Numbered from the stretch's first letter, positions 16,728-24,699 are shown. The stretch: DNA of 64,000 bases from DTU013 sp964490975 (GCA_964490975.1 CAZBEQ010000014.1:6800-70799), one strand, 5' to 3'. Notes: generated from the sequence alone by a model not told the origin. Made by a program: numbers and translations.

Positions 16728-17588
16728 ATGGGGAAACAGATGAAATTACGCAGGATAAACGCGGAGCAGGAACCTGCACATGTACGGAACAAAAAGAAAA
16801 GAAGGCTGTATAGAATATTAACGGCTATCAAGGTTACATTGGTGACAGCGTTTTTTGCAATTACCATTGTATATGCTTCGCTGTCACCATTTTTCAATAT
16901 AAATGAAATAGTTTCGTATAGCTCTGCCCATTATGATGAGACGATCCTGACAGCCGCCTCTGGTATTCGGACTGGTCGTAATGGATTCAGGCTTATTTAT
17001 GGAAGTAGTTTATTTTCCGGCATTCTTCGTATTGGTGATGCTGAAAGCAGAATCCTGATTAACTGTCCATATGTCAAAGAAGCTAAGGTGAGATATGTAC
17101 TTCCTTCGACAATTCGTATCGAAGTCACAGAGCGTGAGCCTGCGGCGGTGCTTGATATGAAAGGAACTAAAATGCTCATCGACAGAGAAGGATATCTTCT
17201 GGAGTTAGAGCCGGCTGTAAAAGATAAGAAACTGCCTGTAATAAAGGCTACGCAGCTTGCAGCTGCTGACCCCGGCAGCAAATTGGATATTCCCGATGAA
17301 ATTCTCTTATCAGCATTCAAAGTATTTGATACAATTAGGGAAGTGGATAGCATGAACGAGGACAAGCTCTTAAGTGATGTCGACTATGTGGATGCAACCG
17401 ATTCTTTTAATATACGCTTTTCGCTTGACTCGCGTATTACGGTAAATCTGGGGAAAGCAGAGGAACTGCATTATAAGATCAATGCTGCGGCAAGTATTAT
17501 TAAAAAGAATATAAAACAATCTGAAAGGGGCACACTGGATTTCTCTAAAGATTCGGATCCGGTGTTCACTCCGGAAAATGGAGGGTAG
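16728..17588 (+). CDS. ftsQ: Cell division protein FtsQ/DivIB
   Basis: A 286-residue bitopic membrane protein. A basic cytoplasmic N-terminus (NKKKRRLYRI) leads into one transmembrane helix at about 35-56. A POTRA-like segment starts at FFNINEIVSYSSAHYDE, and the FtsQ region follows with CPYVKEAKVRYVLPSTIRIEVTEREPAAVL (a family hallmark, cited in parts) at about 104-135. It takes part in septal divisome assembly with FtsL/FtsB. AAAGG lies 5 bases before ATG 16728; ATG 16740 is an alternative. It is 8 bases downstream of murA and 6 bases upstream of sbp in the division cluster. Confidence 0.9.
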   Translation: MGKQMKLRRINAEQEPAHVRNKKKRRLYRILTAIKVTLVTAFFAITIVYASLSPFFNINEIVSYSSAHYDETILTAASGIRTGRNGFRLIYGSSLFSGILRIGDAESRILINCPYVKEAKVRYVLPSTIRIEVTEREPAAVLDMKGTKMLIDREGYLLELEPAVKDKKLPVIKATQLAAADPGSKLDIPDEILLSAFKVFDTIREVDSMNEDKLLSDVDYVDATDSFNIRFSLDSRITVNLGKAEELHYKINAAASIIKKNIKQSERGTLDFSKDSDPVFTPENGG

Positions 17589-17594
17589 ACTTAT

Positions 17595-17945
17595 ATGCTT
17601 CCGGTTTTGGGAATGATTATAGGTATTTTGATAGGGGTATTTCTGATTCCGTTAAATATCCCACAGCAGTATTCCATTTATTTAGCTGTAGCTATACTTG
17701 CGGCACTTGACTCTGTGTTTGGAGGGATTGCTGCAACGATGCAGGGCAAATTCAATATGAAAATCTTCATTTCTGGCTTTTTTGGGAATGCTTTTCTTGC
17801 TGCAATCCTTGCTTATATAGGTGATCAAATGGGCTTGCAGCTTTATCTTGCAGCAATTTTCGCATTTGGTAACAGGATTTTTCTAAATTTCGCGGTAATT
17901 AGAAGATATATGTTGAATAAGTCATCTAAAAACGATAATATATAG
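17595..17945 (+). CDS. sbp: Small basic protein Sbp, DUF1290 family
   Basis: A 116-residue integral membrane protein with three or four hydrophobic helices and GIAATMQGKFNMKIF in the middle, characteristic of the Sbp family that sits beside ftsQ and ftsA in Firmicutes. It has a short polar C-terminus (RRYMLNKSSKNDNI). The molecular function is not established. Conserved placement between ftsQ and ftsA points to a role around division or the membrane. The start ATG 17595 is 6 bases after the ftsQ stop, with GGAGGG overlapping the ftsQ end. Confidence 0.88.
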   Translation: MLPVLGMIIGILIGVFLIPLNIPQQYSIYLAVAILAALDSVFGGIAATMQGKFNMKIFISGFFGNAFLAAILAYIGDQMGLQLYLAAIFAFGNRIFLNFAVIRRYMLNKSSKNDNI

Positions 17946-17964
17946 TTTGTAGGGGGTCGCTTCC

Positions 17965-19197
17965 GTGAGTAATTTGATTATAAGTATTGACATCGGAACA
18001 TCCAAGGTCAGTGCGCTTATAGGAAAAGTAAATAAGTTTTCAGAGATAGAGATAGCAGGCAGAGGCATGGCTCCATGCAGTGGTCTGAAAAAAGGCGTGA
18101 TCGTTGATATAGACAGTACCGCCGGAAGTATCAGAAAAGCTGTAGAGGATGCCGAATCGGATGCAAATATGAAGATTGCTTCGGCTTATGTCAACATCCA
18201 TGGCATGCATGTCAATGTTATCAACAACAAGAGCTATATGAACATAAATGGGAGAGAGATATCGAACAGTGATGTTGAGAGCCTCCTTAACGATGTAAGG
18301 GATATAGATTATCCGGAGGACAGACAGCTGATAGATATTATTCCCAGACAGTACATAATCGACGGCTATGACGAGATAACCGATCCTGTCGGTATGGTAG
18401 GCGCGAAGCTTGAAGTTGATGCAGATATACTGGTGGGGAAGATCACTTCTGTCCAGAATATCATAAAAAGCATGGAAAGAGCCGGTGTCAGGATCGACGG
18501 AATAGTTGCCGAGGCATTTGCTGCAGGCGAAATATGTCTTACTGTCGATGAGAAGGATATCGGTGTCCTCATGATTGATGTGGGAGGAAGTGTTACCGAT
18601 GTTTCAGTGTTCCAGGGAAGACGGCTTGCTTTTTATGATACGATACCTGTTGGTGGGGATCATGTTACCAATGATATTGCTATCGGCCTTAGGATTTCCA
18701 ATGCGGAAGCTGAAAAAATCAAAAGGCAGTTTGAACTGGCATTAACGTCTCTAATAAAAAACGATCAGGAAATAACTGTTTTCGATATTAATGAAAATAG
18801 AAAGAAGAGCGTTAAAGTATCAGAAGTAGTTGAGATAATCGAAGCAAGAGTCTATGAAATATTTTCACTTTGCAGGAACCTGATGGCAAAAGCTGGTGTG
18901 GTTATTCCGGAAGAAGGCAATGTTGTAATGACAGGAGCCGGCATTTCGTATGTGGATGGCTGTAAGCAGCTGGCAAAGGAAGTATTCGGGATGCCGGTCA
19001 GGGTAGTGCAGGCAGGGAAAATACAGGGAGTATCGAAGCCTGAATATGTCGCCGCCGCAGGAATCATAAGGTATGTGGCAAATGTTAAGAAGGGCGGAAG
19101 TGCGGCAAGCGAGGTCAAACTCAAGAAGCCTGTGGCAGTTCAGCGAAAGGTCACGATAATTAATAAAATCATTGACTTTATTAAAGAGATTTTTTAG
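17965..19197 (+). CDS. ftsA: Cell division protein FtsA
   Basis: A 410-residue actin-fold ATPase that tethers FtsZ to the membrane. The phosphate 1 motif is ISIDIGTSKVSALIG at the N-terminus. The SHS2/1C domain contains SAYVNIHGMHV, phosphate 2 is LMIDVGGSVTDVSVF, and the adenosine motif is VVMTGAGISYVDG. The C-terminal amphipathic helix (IINKIIDFIKEIF) is the expected membrane anchor. The start codon is GTG 17965, preceded by AGGGGG. It follows sbp by 19 bases. A gap of 109 bases with its own promoter separates it from ftsZ. Confidence 0.96.
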   Translation: MSNLIISIDIGTSKVSALIGKVNKFSEIEIAGRGMAPCSGLKKGVIVDIDSTAGSIRKAVEDAESDANMKIASAYVNIHGMHVNVINNKSYMNINGREISNSDVESLLNDVRDIDYPEDRQLIDIIPRQYIIDGYDEITDPVGMVGAKLEVDADILVGKITSVQNIIKSMERAGVRIDGIVAEAFAAGEICLTVDEKDIGVLMIDVGGSVTDVSVFQGRRLAFYDTIPVGGDHVTNDIAIGLRISNAEAEKIKRQFELALTSLIKNDQEITVFDINENRKKSVKVSEVVEIIEARVYEIFSLCRNLMAKAGVVIPEEGNVVMTGAGISYVDGCKQLAKEVFGMPVRVVQAGKIQGVSKPEYVAAAGIIRYVANVKKGGSAASEVKLKKPVAVQRKVTIINKIIDFIKEIF

Positions 19198-19239
19198 AAA
19201 AGATAGCTATTTATATCAAACTTTTTGTTAAATCTAATA

Positions 19240-19268
19240 TTGCTTTAATTAGAGGAATAAGATATTAT
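19240..19268 (+). promoter_or_regulatory. SigA-type promoter ahead of ftsZ
   Basis: TTGCTT (19240-19245), a 17-base spacer and TATTAT (19263-19268), 38 bases before the ftsZ start. It would add to read-through from ftsA. Confidence 0.5.
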
Positions 19269-19306
19269 TTAAGTGATGCCAAACCAATGACAAAGGGGGA
19301 TTCAAT

Positions 19307-20407
19307 TTGCTGGAGTTTGATATTGATATGGAACAATTTGCCCAGATTAAGGTCATAGGTGTCGGTGGTGGAGGCAATAATGCCGTCAACAGAATGATAT
19401 CCGCAGGACTTCGCGGTGTTGAGTTCATAGCAATAAATACAGATAAACAGGCTCTTTTTCTTTCTAAAGCCAACACAAAGATTCAGATAGGGGACAAGCT
19501 GACCAAGGGTCTTGGCGCCGGAGCAAATCCTGAGATCGGTGAAAAAGCAGCCGATGAAAGCAAGGATGAAATTGCACAGGCAGTCAAGGGAGCTGACATG
19601 GTTTTTGTTACTGCGGGAATGGGAGGCGGTACCGGTACTGGAGCTGCGCCTATCGTTGCACAGATAGCAAAGGAAATGGGTATCCTTACAGTCGGTGTCG
19701 TCACAAAGCCGTTTATGTTCGAAGGCCGCAAGAGGATGCAGTATGCGGAGCAGGGTATTGAAAAGCTAAAAAGTGTTGTTGACACATTGGTGACCATACC
19801 AAACGACAGATTGCTACAGGTTGCAGAAAAGAAGACTTCCATAATAGACGCGTTCAGAATGGCGGATGATGTACTGCGCCAGGGCGTGCAGGGCATATCT
19901 GACCTGATTGCCGTACCCGGTCTGATAAATCTTGACTTTGCTGATGTAAAGACTATTATGCTCAATACCGGACTTGCCCATATGGGTATAGGAAGGGCTT
20001 CCGGTGACGGAAGAGCGGAGGATGCAGCAAAGCAGGCAATTCAGAGCCCGTTGCTGGAAACCTCGATAGAAGGAGCAAGGGGTGTGCTTCTCAATATTAC
20101 CGGTGGTGCAGATCTGGGACTTTTCGAAGTAAATATGGCAGCAGAGCTTGTGCAGAAGTCAGCTGATCCTGATGCCAATATTATTGTCGGAGCCGTAATA
20201 GATGAAAATCTGAAGGACGAGATACTGATTACTGTTATAGCAACAGGCTTTGAAAAAGGCGCTGTAATGAGAAAAATAGAAAAAGTTGTGGAGAAGCCGA
20301 CTGTAAGGCCTGAACCAGTGGTTGCTGCCAAACGCCATACCAGTGGTGAGGTCTCTGATGACGAACTGGATATACCGACATTCCTTAGAAAAAATAGATT
20401 CAAATAA
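19307..20407 (+). CDS. ftsZ: Cell division protein FtsZ
   Basis: A 366-residue tubulin-like GTPase that forms the Z ring. The GTP-binding signature GGGTGTG is at residues 106-112, the N-terminal loop is VGVGGGGNNAVNRM, and the synergy loop NLDFADVKTIM is present. The C-terminal peptide DIPTFLRKNRFK matches the conserved tail that binds FtsA and SepF. The linker is short, about 20 residues. The start is TTG 19307, set by AAGGGGG 8 bases upstream. A strong terminator follows, closing the division unit before the sporulation genes. Confidence 0.97.
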   Translation: MLEFDIDMEQFAQIKVIGVGGGGNNAVNRMISAGLRGVEFIAINTDKQALFLSKANTKIQIGDKLTKGLGAGANPEIGEKAADESKDEIAQAVKGADMVFVTAGMGGGTGTGAAPIVAQIAKEMGILTVGVVTKPFMFEGRKRMQYAEQGIEKLKSVVDTLVTIPNDRLLQVAEKKTSIIDAFRMADDVLRQGVQGISDLIAVPGLINLDFADVKTIMLNTGLAHMGIGRASGDGRAEDAAKQAIQSPLLETSIEGARGVLLNITGGADLGLFEVNMAAELVQKSADPDANIIVGAVIDENLKDEILITVIATGFEKGAVMRKIEKVVEKPTVRPEPVVAAKRHTSGEVSDDELDIPTFLRKNRFK

Positions 20408-20439
20408 GTAATAGAAGTTTTTATTTCTTTGATCAATGA

Positions 20440-20466
20440 CCCTGAGTACACCACTCAGGGTTTTTT
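20440..20466 (+). terminator. Terminator after ftsZ
   Basis: CCCTGAGT and ACTCAGGG pair around ACACC, followed by TTTTTT. Confidence 0.92.
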
Positions 20467-20540
20467 GTGTTTAGAAAACCCCGCATTAATAGAAGCGGGA
20501 TTCCATAGAGCTAATATAATCCTAGCATATCTGATATCTC

Positions 20541-20576
20541 ATTAACCTGAATTTCTTCATTAGCCTGAATTTTTTG
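20541..20576. repeat. 18-base tandem duplication
   Basis: 20541-20558 and 20559-20576 both read ATTARCCTGAATTTYTTS, with 15 of 18 bases identical. Confidence 0.6.
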
Positions 20577-20582
20577 ATACCG

Positions 20583-20707
20583 CACTACTCGTTATTTCAG
20601 GTTTAGGACAAAAATTTGCTAAGAATGGCTCATTTTACAGCCGTACTAAGGACTTTTCTTCGCAATACCCATAAAACTATGTACTTTAATTGCAAAAACG
20701 AGTAGTG
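20583..20707. repeat. 125-bp inverted-end intergenic element, copy A
   Basis: The ends CACTACTCGTT (20583-20593) and AACGAGTAGTG (20697-20707) are perfect 11-bp inverted repeats exactly 125 bp apart overall. The same span with related ends occurs at 10956-11080. There is no coding capacity and no clear target duplication. It may be a nonautonomous mobile element or a structured intergenic repeat. Confidence 0.55.
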
Positions 20708-20813
20708 ACCTCTGGTTTAGCTACTATATTTCCTCTGAAAATAATAACAGAATACCATCTGTAGATCATGACCGGATATCCTCTGCAAATCTCAACCAGC
20801 CATTGTTTTATTT

Positions 20814-20852
20814 CCAGATCATCTAATCCAGATCATCTAATCCAGATCCTCC
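20814..20852. repeat. 14-base tandem repeat, about 2.7 copies
   Basis: CCAGATCATCTAAT occurs at 20814-20827 and 20828-20841, followed by a partial third copy CCAGATC at 20842-20848. The unit is not a multiple of three, consistent with noncoding sequence. Confidence 0.85.
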
Positions 20853-20955
20853 AAGCGATTAGCTAATATAACGTTAAGCAGGTGTATCGTATTGCATTTT
20901 TTACTGTTGTAAAGCTATAAGCATGGCGTAAAAACCCTTAATTCTACAGTGCCAA

Positions 20956-20988
20956 ATGACACAAAAATCAAGGCTGTTAAAATATAAT
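20956..20988 (+). promoter_or_regulatory. Possible spoIIG-type long-spacer promoter
   Basis: ATGACA (20956-20961) and a perfect TATAAT (20983-20988) are separated by 21 bases. This echoes the over-long spacer known for the Spo0A-activated B. subtilis spoIIG promoter. TGCCAAA just upstream is a 6-of-7 match to the Spo0A box TGNCGAA. Confidence 0.45.
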
Positions 20989-21076
20989 AAAGGTGGACTG
21001 TGAAACATAAAATAACAGGCATATGAATATATGTAAAATAGGGGATGTCTGACAATACGGCCATGTGAGGTAAACA

Positions 21077-21982
21077 GTGGAAATATATCTGGATATCGTT
21101 ATCCTTGAGAATATAGTCATCAATTTCCTTATATTATTGGTCACAGCCAGGTTCTCTAAGAATAAAGCGAGCAGTCTGCGGCTTTTGCTGGGTTCCCTGC
21201 TGGGTACTGCATATCTTGTGATGATGATCCTGTTGCCTGATATGAAGGTTTATACTACTGTGATATCCAAAGTGCTTCTCTCTGTAGTGATGGTGGCAGT
21301 CACTTTCAATTTCGGAAGGATAACAGTTTTCCTAAAAACACTGGCATTGTTCTATGCATCTACATTTCTATTTGCAGGTGCCGGATTTGCACTGATGTTT
21401 TTAAAAAATGACTGGGGCATAATGCGAAATGGTGTTGTAATGACACCTATGTCACTGTTGGATACCACATGGACAGAGCTGGTGCTTGCTGTTGCTGTGA
21501 CTTTGATTATTCTTCGTATAGTCTGGGATGCTATCCAACACAGATTCATCAGGGAGAAACTGCTTGTACGGATCATTATTGTCTTTGATCAAAAGGCTAT
21601 AGAGGTTTCAGCACTTGTCGATACAGGTAATTCACTGCATGATCCTCTATCAAATATGCCTGTTGTGGTGGTCGAATTCACAGCAATAAAAGAGTTGCTG
21701 CCGGAAGAGATCCGAAGCATATTTGAACAGAATAATGAAAATGACCTTAATTCTGTTACGGCAAAGATATCCTGCTCTGACTGGTTTTCCAGGTTCCGCC
21801 TGATCCCGTTTACCTCGTTGGGAAAGGAAAATGGGATACTTATAGGCTTCAGGCCAGACTATATTGCAATAGGTGAAGAGGATGATAAAAAAGGTGTGCG
21901 TGATGTTATAGTAGGTATTTATAACAAGACCTTGTCGAGAAATGAAAAGTACAAGGCTTTGCTCAATCCCGAACTTATGTAG
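21077..21982 (+). CDS. spoIIGA: Sporulation sigma-E processing peptidase SpoIIGA
   Basis: A 301-residue membrane aspartic protease that activates pro-SigE in the mother cell. Five hydrophobic helices span residues 1 to about 155. A cytoplasmic protease domain follows with the catalytic motif DTGNSL, Asp182, equivalent to the single catalytic Asp of the Bacillus enzyme. FRLIPFTSLGKENGILIGFRPD is a conserved C-terminal segment. The start is GTG 21077 with a modest TGAGGT site. It lies directly upstream of sigE, its substrate, with 25 bases between stop and start, and this pairing is diagnostic of the spoIIG operon. Confidence 0.95.
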   Translation: MEIYLDIVILENIVINFLILLVTARFSKNKASSLRLLLGSLLGTAYLVMMILLPDMKVYTTVISKVLLSVVMVAVTFNFGRITVFLKTLALFYASTFLFAGAGFALMFLKNDWGIMRNGVVMTPMSLLDTTWTELVLAVAVTLIILRIVWDAIQHRFIREKLLVRIIIVFDQKAIEVSALVDTGNSLHDPLSNMPVVVVEFTAIKELLPEEIRSIFEQNNENDLNSVTAKISCSDWFSRFRLIPFTSLGKENGILIGFRPDYIAIGEEDDKKGVRDVIVGIYNKTLSRNEKYKALLNPELM

Positions 21983-22007
21983 ATATCACAACGAAAGGAG
22001 ATCGCAT

Positions 22008-22739
22008 ATGGGTATACTTGGCAGGATCATACTTATAATAAGGATCAGATATCTGGGGTTACTCAACAGGATCAGCAGAAGAAGGGAACTGCCGATACAT
22101 TATATAGGAGGGAGCGAAGCGTTACCGCCGCCTCTTTCATTGGACGAGGAAACATATCTCCTTGCAAGGCTGGAAGAACAGGACTATGGCGTCAAAAGCG
22201 TACTTATAGAACGCAATCTCAGATTGGTAGTTTATATAGCCAGAAAGTTTGAAAATACAGGGGTTGGTGTTGAGGATCTGGTTTCCATAGGAACAATTGG
22301 CTTGATAAAAGCAATAAATACTTTCAACCCGACAAAGAATATCAAGCTTGCAACATATGCCTCAAGGTGTATAGAAAATGAGATACTGATGTATCTGCGG
22401 AGAAATAATAAGATAAAGACGGAAATCTCGATAGATGAGCCGCTCAATGTTGACTGGGATGGAAATGAACTACTGCTGTCAGATATTTTGGGTACTGAAA
22501 ATGACATTATATACAGGAGCCTTGAGGATGAAATCGACAGGGAGCTATTAAATACCGCAATGAAAAAACTATCTACCCGTGAGAAAAAAATAATGGAATT
22601 GAGATTCGGACTTTCCAATGGAGTGGAGAAAACACAGAAGGAAGTAGCGGATATGCTTGGAATTTCGCAATCATACATTTCCAGGCTTGAGAAGAGGATC
22701 ATCAGCCGGCTGAAAAAAGAGATCAACAGGATGGTGTAA
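22008..22739 (+). CDS. sigE: RNA polymerase sigma-E factor, mother-cell sporulation
   Basis: A 243-residue sigma-70 factor made as a pro-protein. The hydrophobic/basic N-terminal pro-segment (GRIILIIRIRYLGLL) precedes IHYIGGSEALPPPL, the region cleaved by SpoIIGA. Region 2 includes LVSIGTIGLIKAINTFNP and KLATYASRCIENEILMYLRR, and region 4 ends with VADMLGISQSYISRLEKRI. ATG 22008 follows AAAGGAG. An upstream in-frame extension overlaps spoIIGA and has no site. sigE directs early mother-cell genes after septation. sigG lies 118 bases downstream, so read-through is possible. Confidence 0.96.
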   Translation: MGILGRIILIIRIRYLGLLNRISRRRELPIHYIGGSEALPPPLSLDEETYLLARLEEQDYGVKSVLIERNLRLVVYIARKFENTGVGVEDLVSIGTIGLIKAINTFNPTKNIKLATYASRCIENEILMYLRRNNKIKTEISIDEPLNVDWDGNELLLSDILGTENDIIYRSLEDEIDRELLNTAMKKLSTREKKIMELRFGLSNGVEKTQKEVADMLGISQSYISRLEKRIISRLKKEINRMV

Positions 22740-22797
22740 TGCCATCAAAGCCGCTAATGTCAAGGCCTTTGACAAATATTTTTATGATTTCGGCACA

Positions 22798-22826
22798 GTA
22801 TAAAAATGACCTCCAAGGCAATAATG
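22798..22826 (+). promoter_or_regulatory. SigF-type promoter of sigG
   Basis: GTATA (22798-22802) and GGCAATAATG (22817-22826) match the forespore SigF boxes GYATA and GGNNANAMTN, with a 14-base gap, about one base shorter than usual. Initiation would fall near 22831-22833, inside the hairpin loop described for the sigG leader. Confidence 0.6.
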
Positions 22827-22853
22827 TAACTATACGATGCACCTGGAGGTCAT
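22806..22853 (+). promoter_or_regulatory. Hairpin that can hide the sigG ribosome site
   Basis: ATGACCTCCA (22806-22815) is perfectly complementary to TGGAGGTCAT (22844-22853), which contains the GGAGG of sigG. The loop is 28 bases. Read-through RNA from sigE would carry both arms. RNA from the SigF-type promoter would start inside the loop and lack the left arm. Confidence 0.7.
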
Positions 22854-22857
22854 AAAT

Positions 22858-23631
22858 ATGCTGATCAACAAAGTGGAAATATGCGGAGTCAATACTTCAA
22901 AACTGCCTGTTTTATCAAACGAGCAAAAGAAGGTTCTGTTTGAGAGGATGCATAAAGGAGATACCTCTGCTAGGGAAGAGTTCATAAACGGGAATCTCAG
23001 GCTTGTCCTCAGTGTTATTCAACGATTCAACAATAGGGGCGAGTACGTGGATGATCTTTTTCAAGTCGGTTGTATTGGACTTATAAAAGCGATAGACAAT
23101 TTTGATGTTTCCCAAAATGTCAAATTTTCAACATACGCAGTTCCTATGATAATAGGTGAGATCAGGAGATATCTGCGGGACAACAATTCTATAAGGGTGA
23201 GCAGGTCTTTAAGAGACATAGCATACAAGGCTCTGCAGGCTAAGGAAAGGCTGACCAGCAAAAATTCCAAGGAACCCACCATATCTGAAATTGCCGAAGA
23301 GCTGAAACTGCAAAAAGAGGAAGTGGTATTTGCACTTGATGCAATACAGGATCCTATTTCACTATTTGAATCTGTATATCATGATGGCGGGGATGCAATT
23401 TATGTGATGGATCAGGTAAAGGATGAGAAAAATATTGATGAGAACTGGCTGGAGGGGATTTCGCTAAAAGAGGCAATGCGAAAGCTGAATGACAGGGAAA
23501 AGCTGATACTTAACCTTCGGTTCTTCGAAGGAAGGACTCAGATGGAGGTCGCAGATGAGATAGGGATATCGCAGGCGCAGGTCTCACGGCTTGAAAAAAC
23601 GGCATTGATGCATATGAAAAAACATATATAA
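22858..23631 (+). CDS. sigG: RNA polymerase sigma-G factor, late forespore
   Basis: A 257-residue sigma-70 factor. The N-terminal VEICGVNTSKLPVLS is the SigG hallmark (anti-sigma contact region). Region 2 has DDLFQVGCIGLIKAIDNFD and KFSTYAVPMIIGEIRRYLRD. Region 3 is complete, and region 4 has QMEVADEIGISQAQVSRLEKTAL. ATG 22858 lies 7 bases after GGAGGT, while ATG 22837 lies before that site and is unlikely. Its leader hairpin and forespore-type promoter suggest it is translated only from forespore transcripts. A large palindromic terminator follows. Confidence 0.96.
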   Translation: MLINKVEICGVNTSKLPVLSNEQKKVLFERMHKGDTSAREEFINGNLRLVLSVIQRFNNRGEYVDDLFQVGCIGLIKAIDNFDVSQNVKFSTYAVPMIIGEIRRYLRDNNSIRVSRSLRDIAYKALQAKERLTSKNSKEPTISEIAEELKLQKEEVVFALDAIQDPISLFESVYHDGGDAIYVMDQVKDEKNIDENWLEGISLKEAMRKLNDREKLILNLRFFEGRTQMEVADEIGISQAQVSRLEKTALMHMKKHI

Positions 23632-23717
23632 ACACCACGAGTTATCTGAACTAATAAAGAACCAATCTTCATAATCTCAAGATTGGTTCTTTATTAGTTT
23701 AGATAACTATAGGTGTT
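23631..23717. terminator. Large near-perfect palindrome and terminator after sigG
   Basis: A perfect 19-bp stem is centred on CATAATCTC (23670-23678). It is extended by AGTTATCT/AGATAACT (23640-23647 with 23701-23708) and AACACC/GGTGTT (23631-23636 with 23712-23717). T-rich sequence follows. It could terminate from both sides. Confidence 0.85.
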
Positions 23718-23791
23718 TTTATTTTATATTGCGCAGACATCCGTCATATATTTAAGTAGGTAAATATGTTAAGGATGAAAGGTGGGATAAA

Positions 23792-24052
23792 ATGAACCGT
23801 TCATCTGACTTTAAACAAAAAGAGGTCATTAATGTATCTGACGGCAGACGCCTCGGCTTTGTATCAGATGTAGAAATAGACCTGGAGCAAGGAAAGGTCG
23901 AAGCTATTGTGCTGCCTGGTGTAGCTAGGCTTTTTGGCTTTTTGGGAAAGGACAATGAATTTGTCATACCATGGGACAAAATTGTTAAGATTGGTGAGGA
24001 TATCATCCTTGTGGATCTTGATGAACGCTTTATCAGAAGGTATTTTGATTGA
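23792..24052 (+). CDS. YlmC/YmxH-type PRC-barrel sporulation protein
   Basis: An 86-residue single PRC-barrel-like domain: VINVSDGRRLGFVSDVEIDLEQGKVEAIVLPG (family core, residues about 11-43), then FGFLGKDNEFVIPWDKIVKIGEDIILVD. Members of this family lie beside sigG or in sporulation clusters of Firmicutes and are annotated YlmC/YmxH; the molecular role is unclear. GGTGGG lies 7 bases before ATG 23792. It is a single-gene unit between the sigG terminator and nrdR. Confidence 0.88.
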   Translation: MNRSSDFKQKEVINVSDGRRLGFVSDVEIDLEQGKVEAIVLPGVARLFGFLGKDNEFVIPWDKIVKIGEDIILVDLDERFIRRYFD

Positions 24053-24220
24053 TAATTTTCCTCGCGTATTATCTTTTCTAACGATTCATACGATGTAACA
24101 TTATTGAGATTTTTCTAAAGGATTTTAGAGAATTGCCCGATACAATAGTGGAACGGAGTAGAATGGAAGCAGAGCAAAAGATAAACAATACGGCAGTGAT
24201 GCCGTAGGGGAGGTTAAACT

Positions 24221-24676
24221 ATGAAATGTCCATATTGTGGTTTCGTAGAGGATAAGGTTATAGATTCCAGGCCCACCGAGGAAAATACAGCGATCAGAAG
24301 GCGCAGGGAATGTTCGAAATGCCTTAAGAGATTCACTACATATGAAAAAGTCGAAAGCGTTCCTCTTATGGTGGTAAAAAAAGATAAGACACGTCAAATA
24401 TTTGACAGGCAGAAGCTTCTTAACGGCCTCCTTAGAGCCTGTGAAAAACGGCCGGTCTCCATTGACGAGCTTGAAAGGCTTGTAGATGGTATCGAAACTC
24501 AGATACTTAACTCGTTGAAACGCGAGATAACCACTCAGGAAATAGGTGAAATGGTCATGAACAGACTAAAGGACCTTGATGAGGTGGCCTATGTCAGATT
24601 TGCATCTGTTTACAGGCAGTTCAAAGACATCAATACCTTCATGGAGGAGCTTCGGAAACTACTGAGAGATAAATAG
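24221..24676 (+). CDS. nrdR: Transcriptional repressor NrdR
   Basis: A 151-residue regulator of ribonucleotide reductase genes. A zinc ribbon uses Cys3, Cys6, Cys31 and Cys34 (MKCPYC and ECSKC). An ATP-cone domain follows at about 49-139, with VVKKDKTRQIFDRQKLLNGLLRAC... at its start and FASVYRQFKDINTFMEEL at its end. The length is standard. GGGGAGG precedes ATG 24221 by 8 bases. NrdR senses ATP/dATP and binds paired boxes near nrd genes; no nrd gene or such box is evident here. A hairpin terminator follows 24 bases after the stop. Confidence 0.96.
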   Translation: MKCPYCGFVEDKVIDSRPTEENTAIRRRRECSKCLKRFTTYEKVESVPLMVVKKDKTRQIFDRQKLLNGLLRACEKRPVSIDELERLVDGIETQILNSLKREITTQEIGEMVMNRLKDLDEVAYVRFASVYRQFKDINTFMEELRKLLRDK

Positions 24677-24699
24677 ATATTGAATGATTGATAAGTGCA

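Larger units (their letters stand above)
20467..21076. other. Gene-free, repeat-rich spacer between ftsZ and spoIIGA
   Basis: About 600 bases with no convincing coding frame. Contents in order: a small hairpin CCCGC/GCGGG (20480-20499) that would terminate minus-strand transcripts; an 18-base tandem duplication; a 125-bp inverted-end element; a 14-base tandem repeat; and a long-spacer promoter leading into spoIIGA. Confidence 0.6.
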
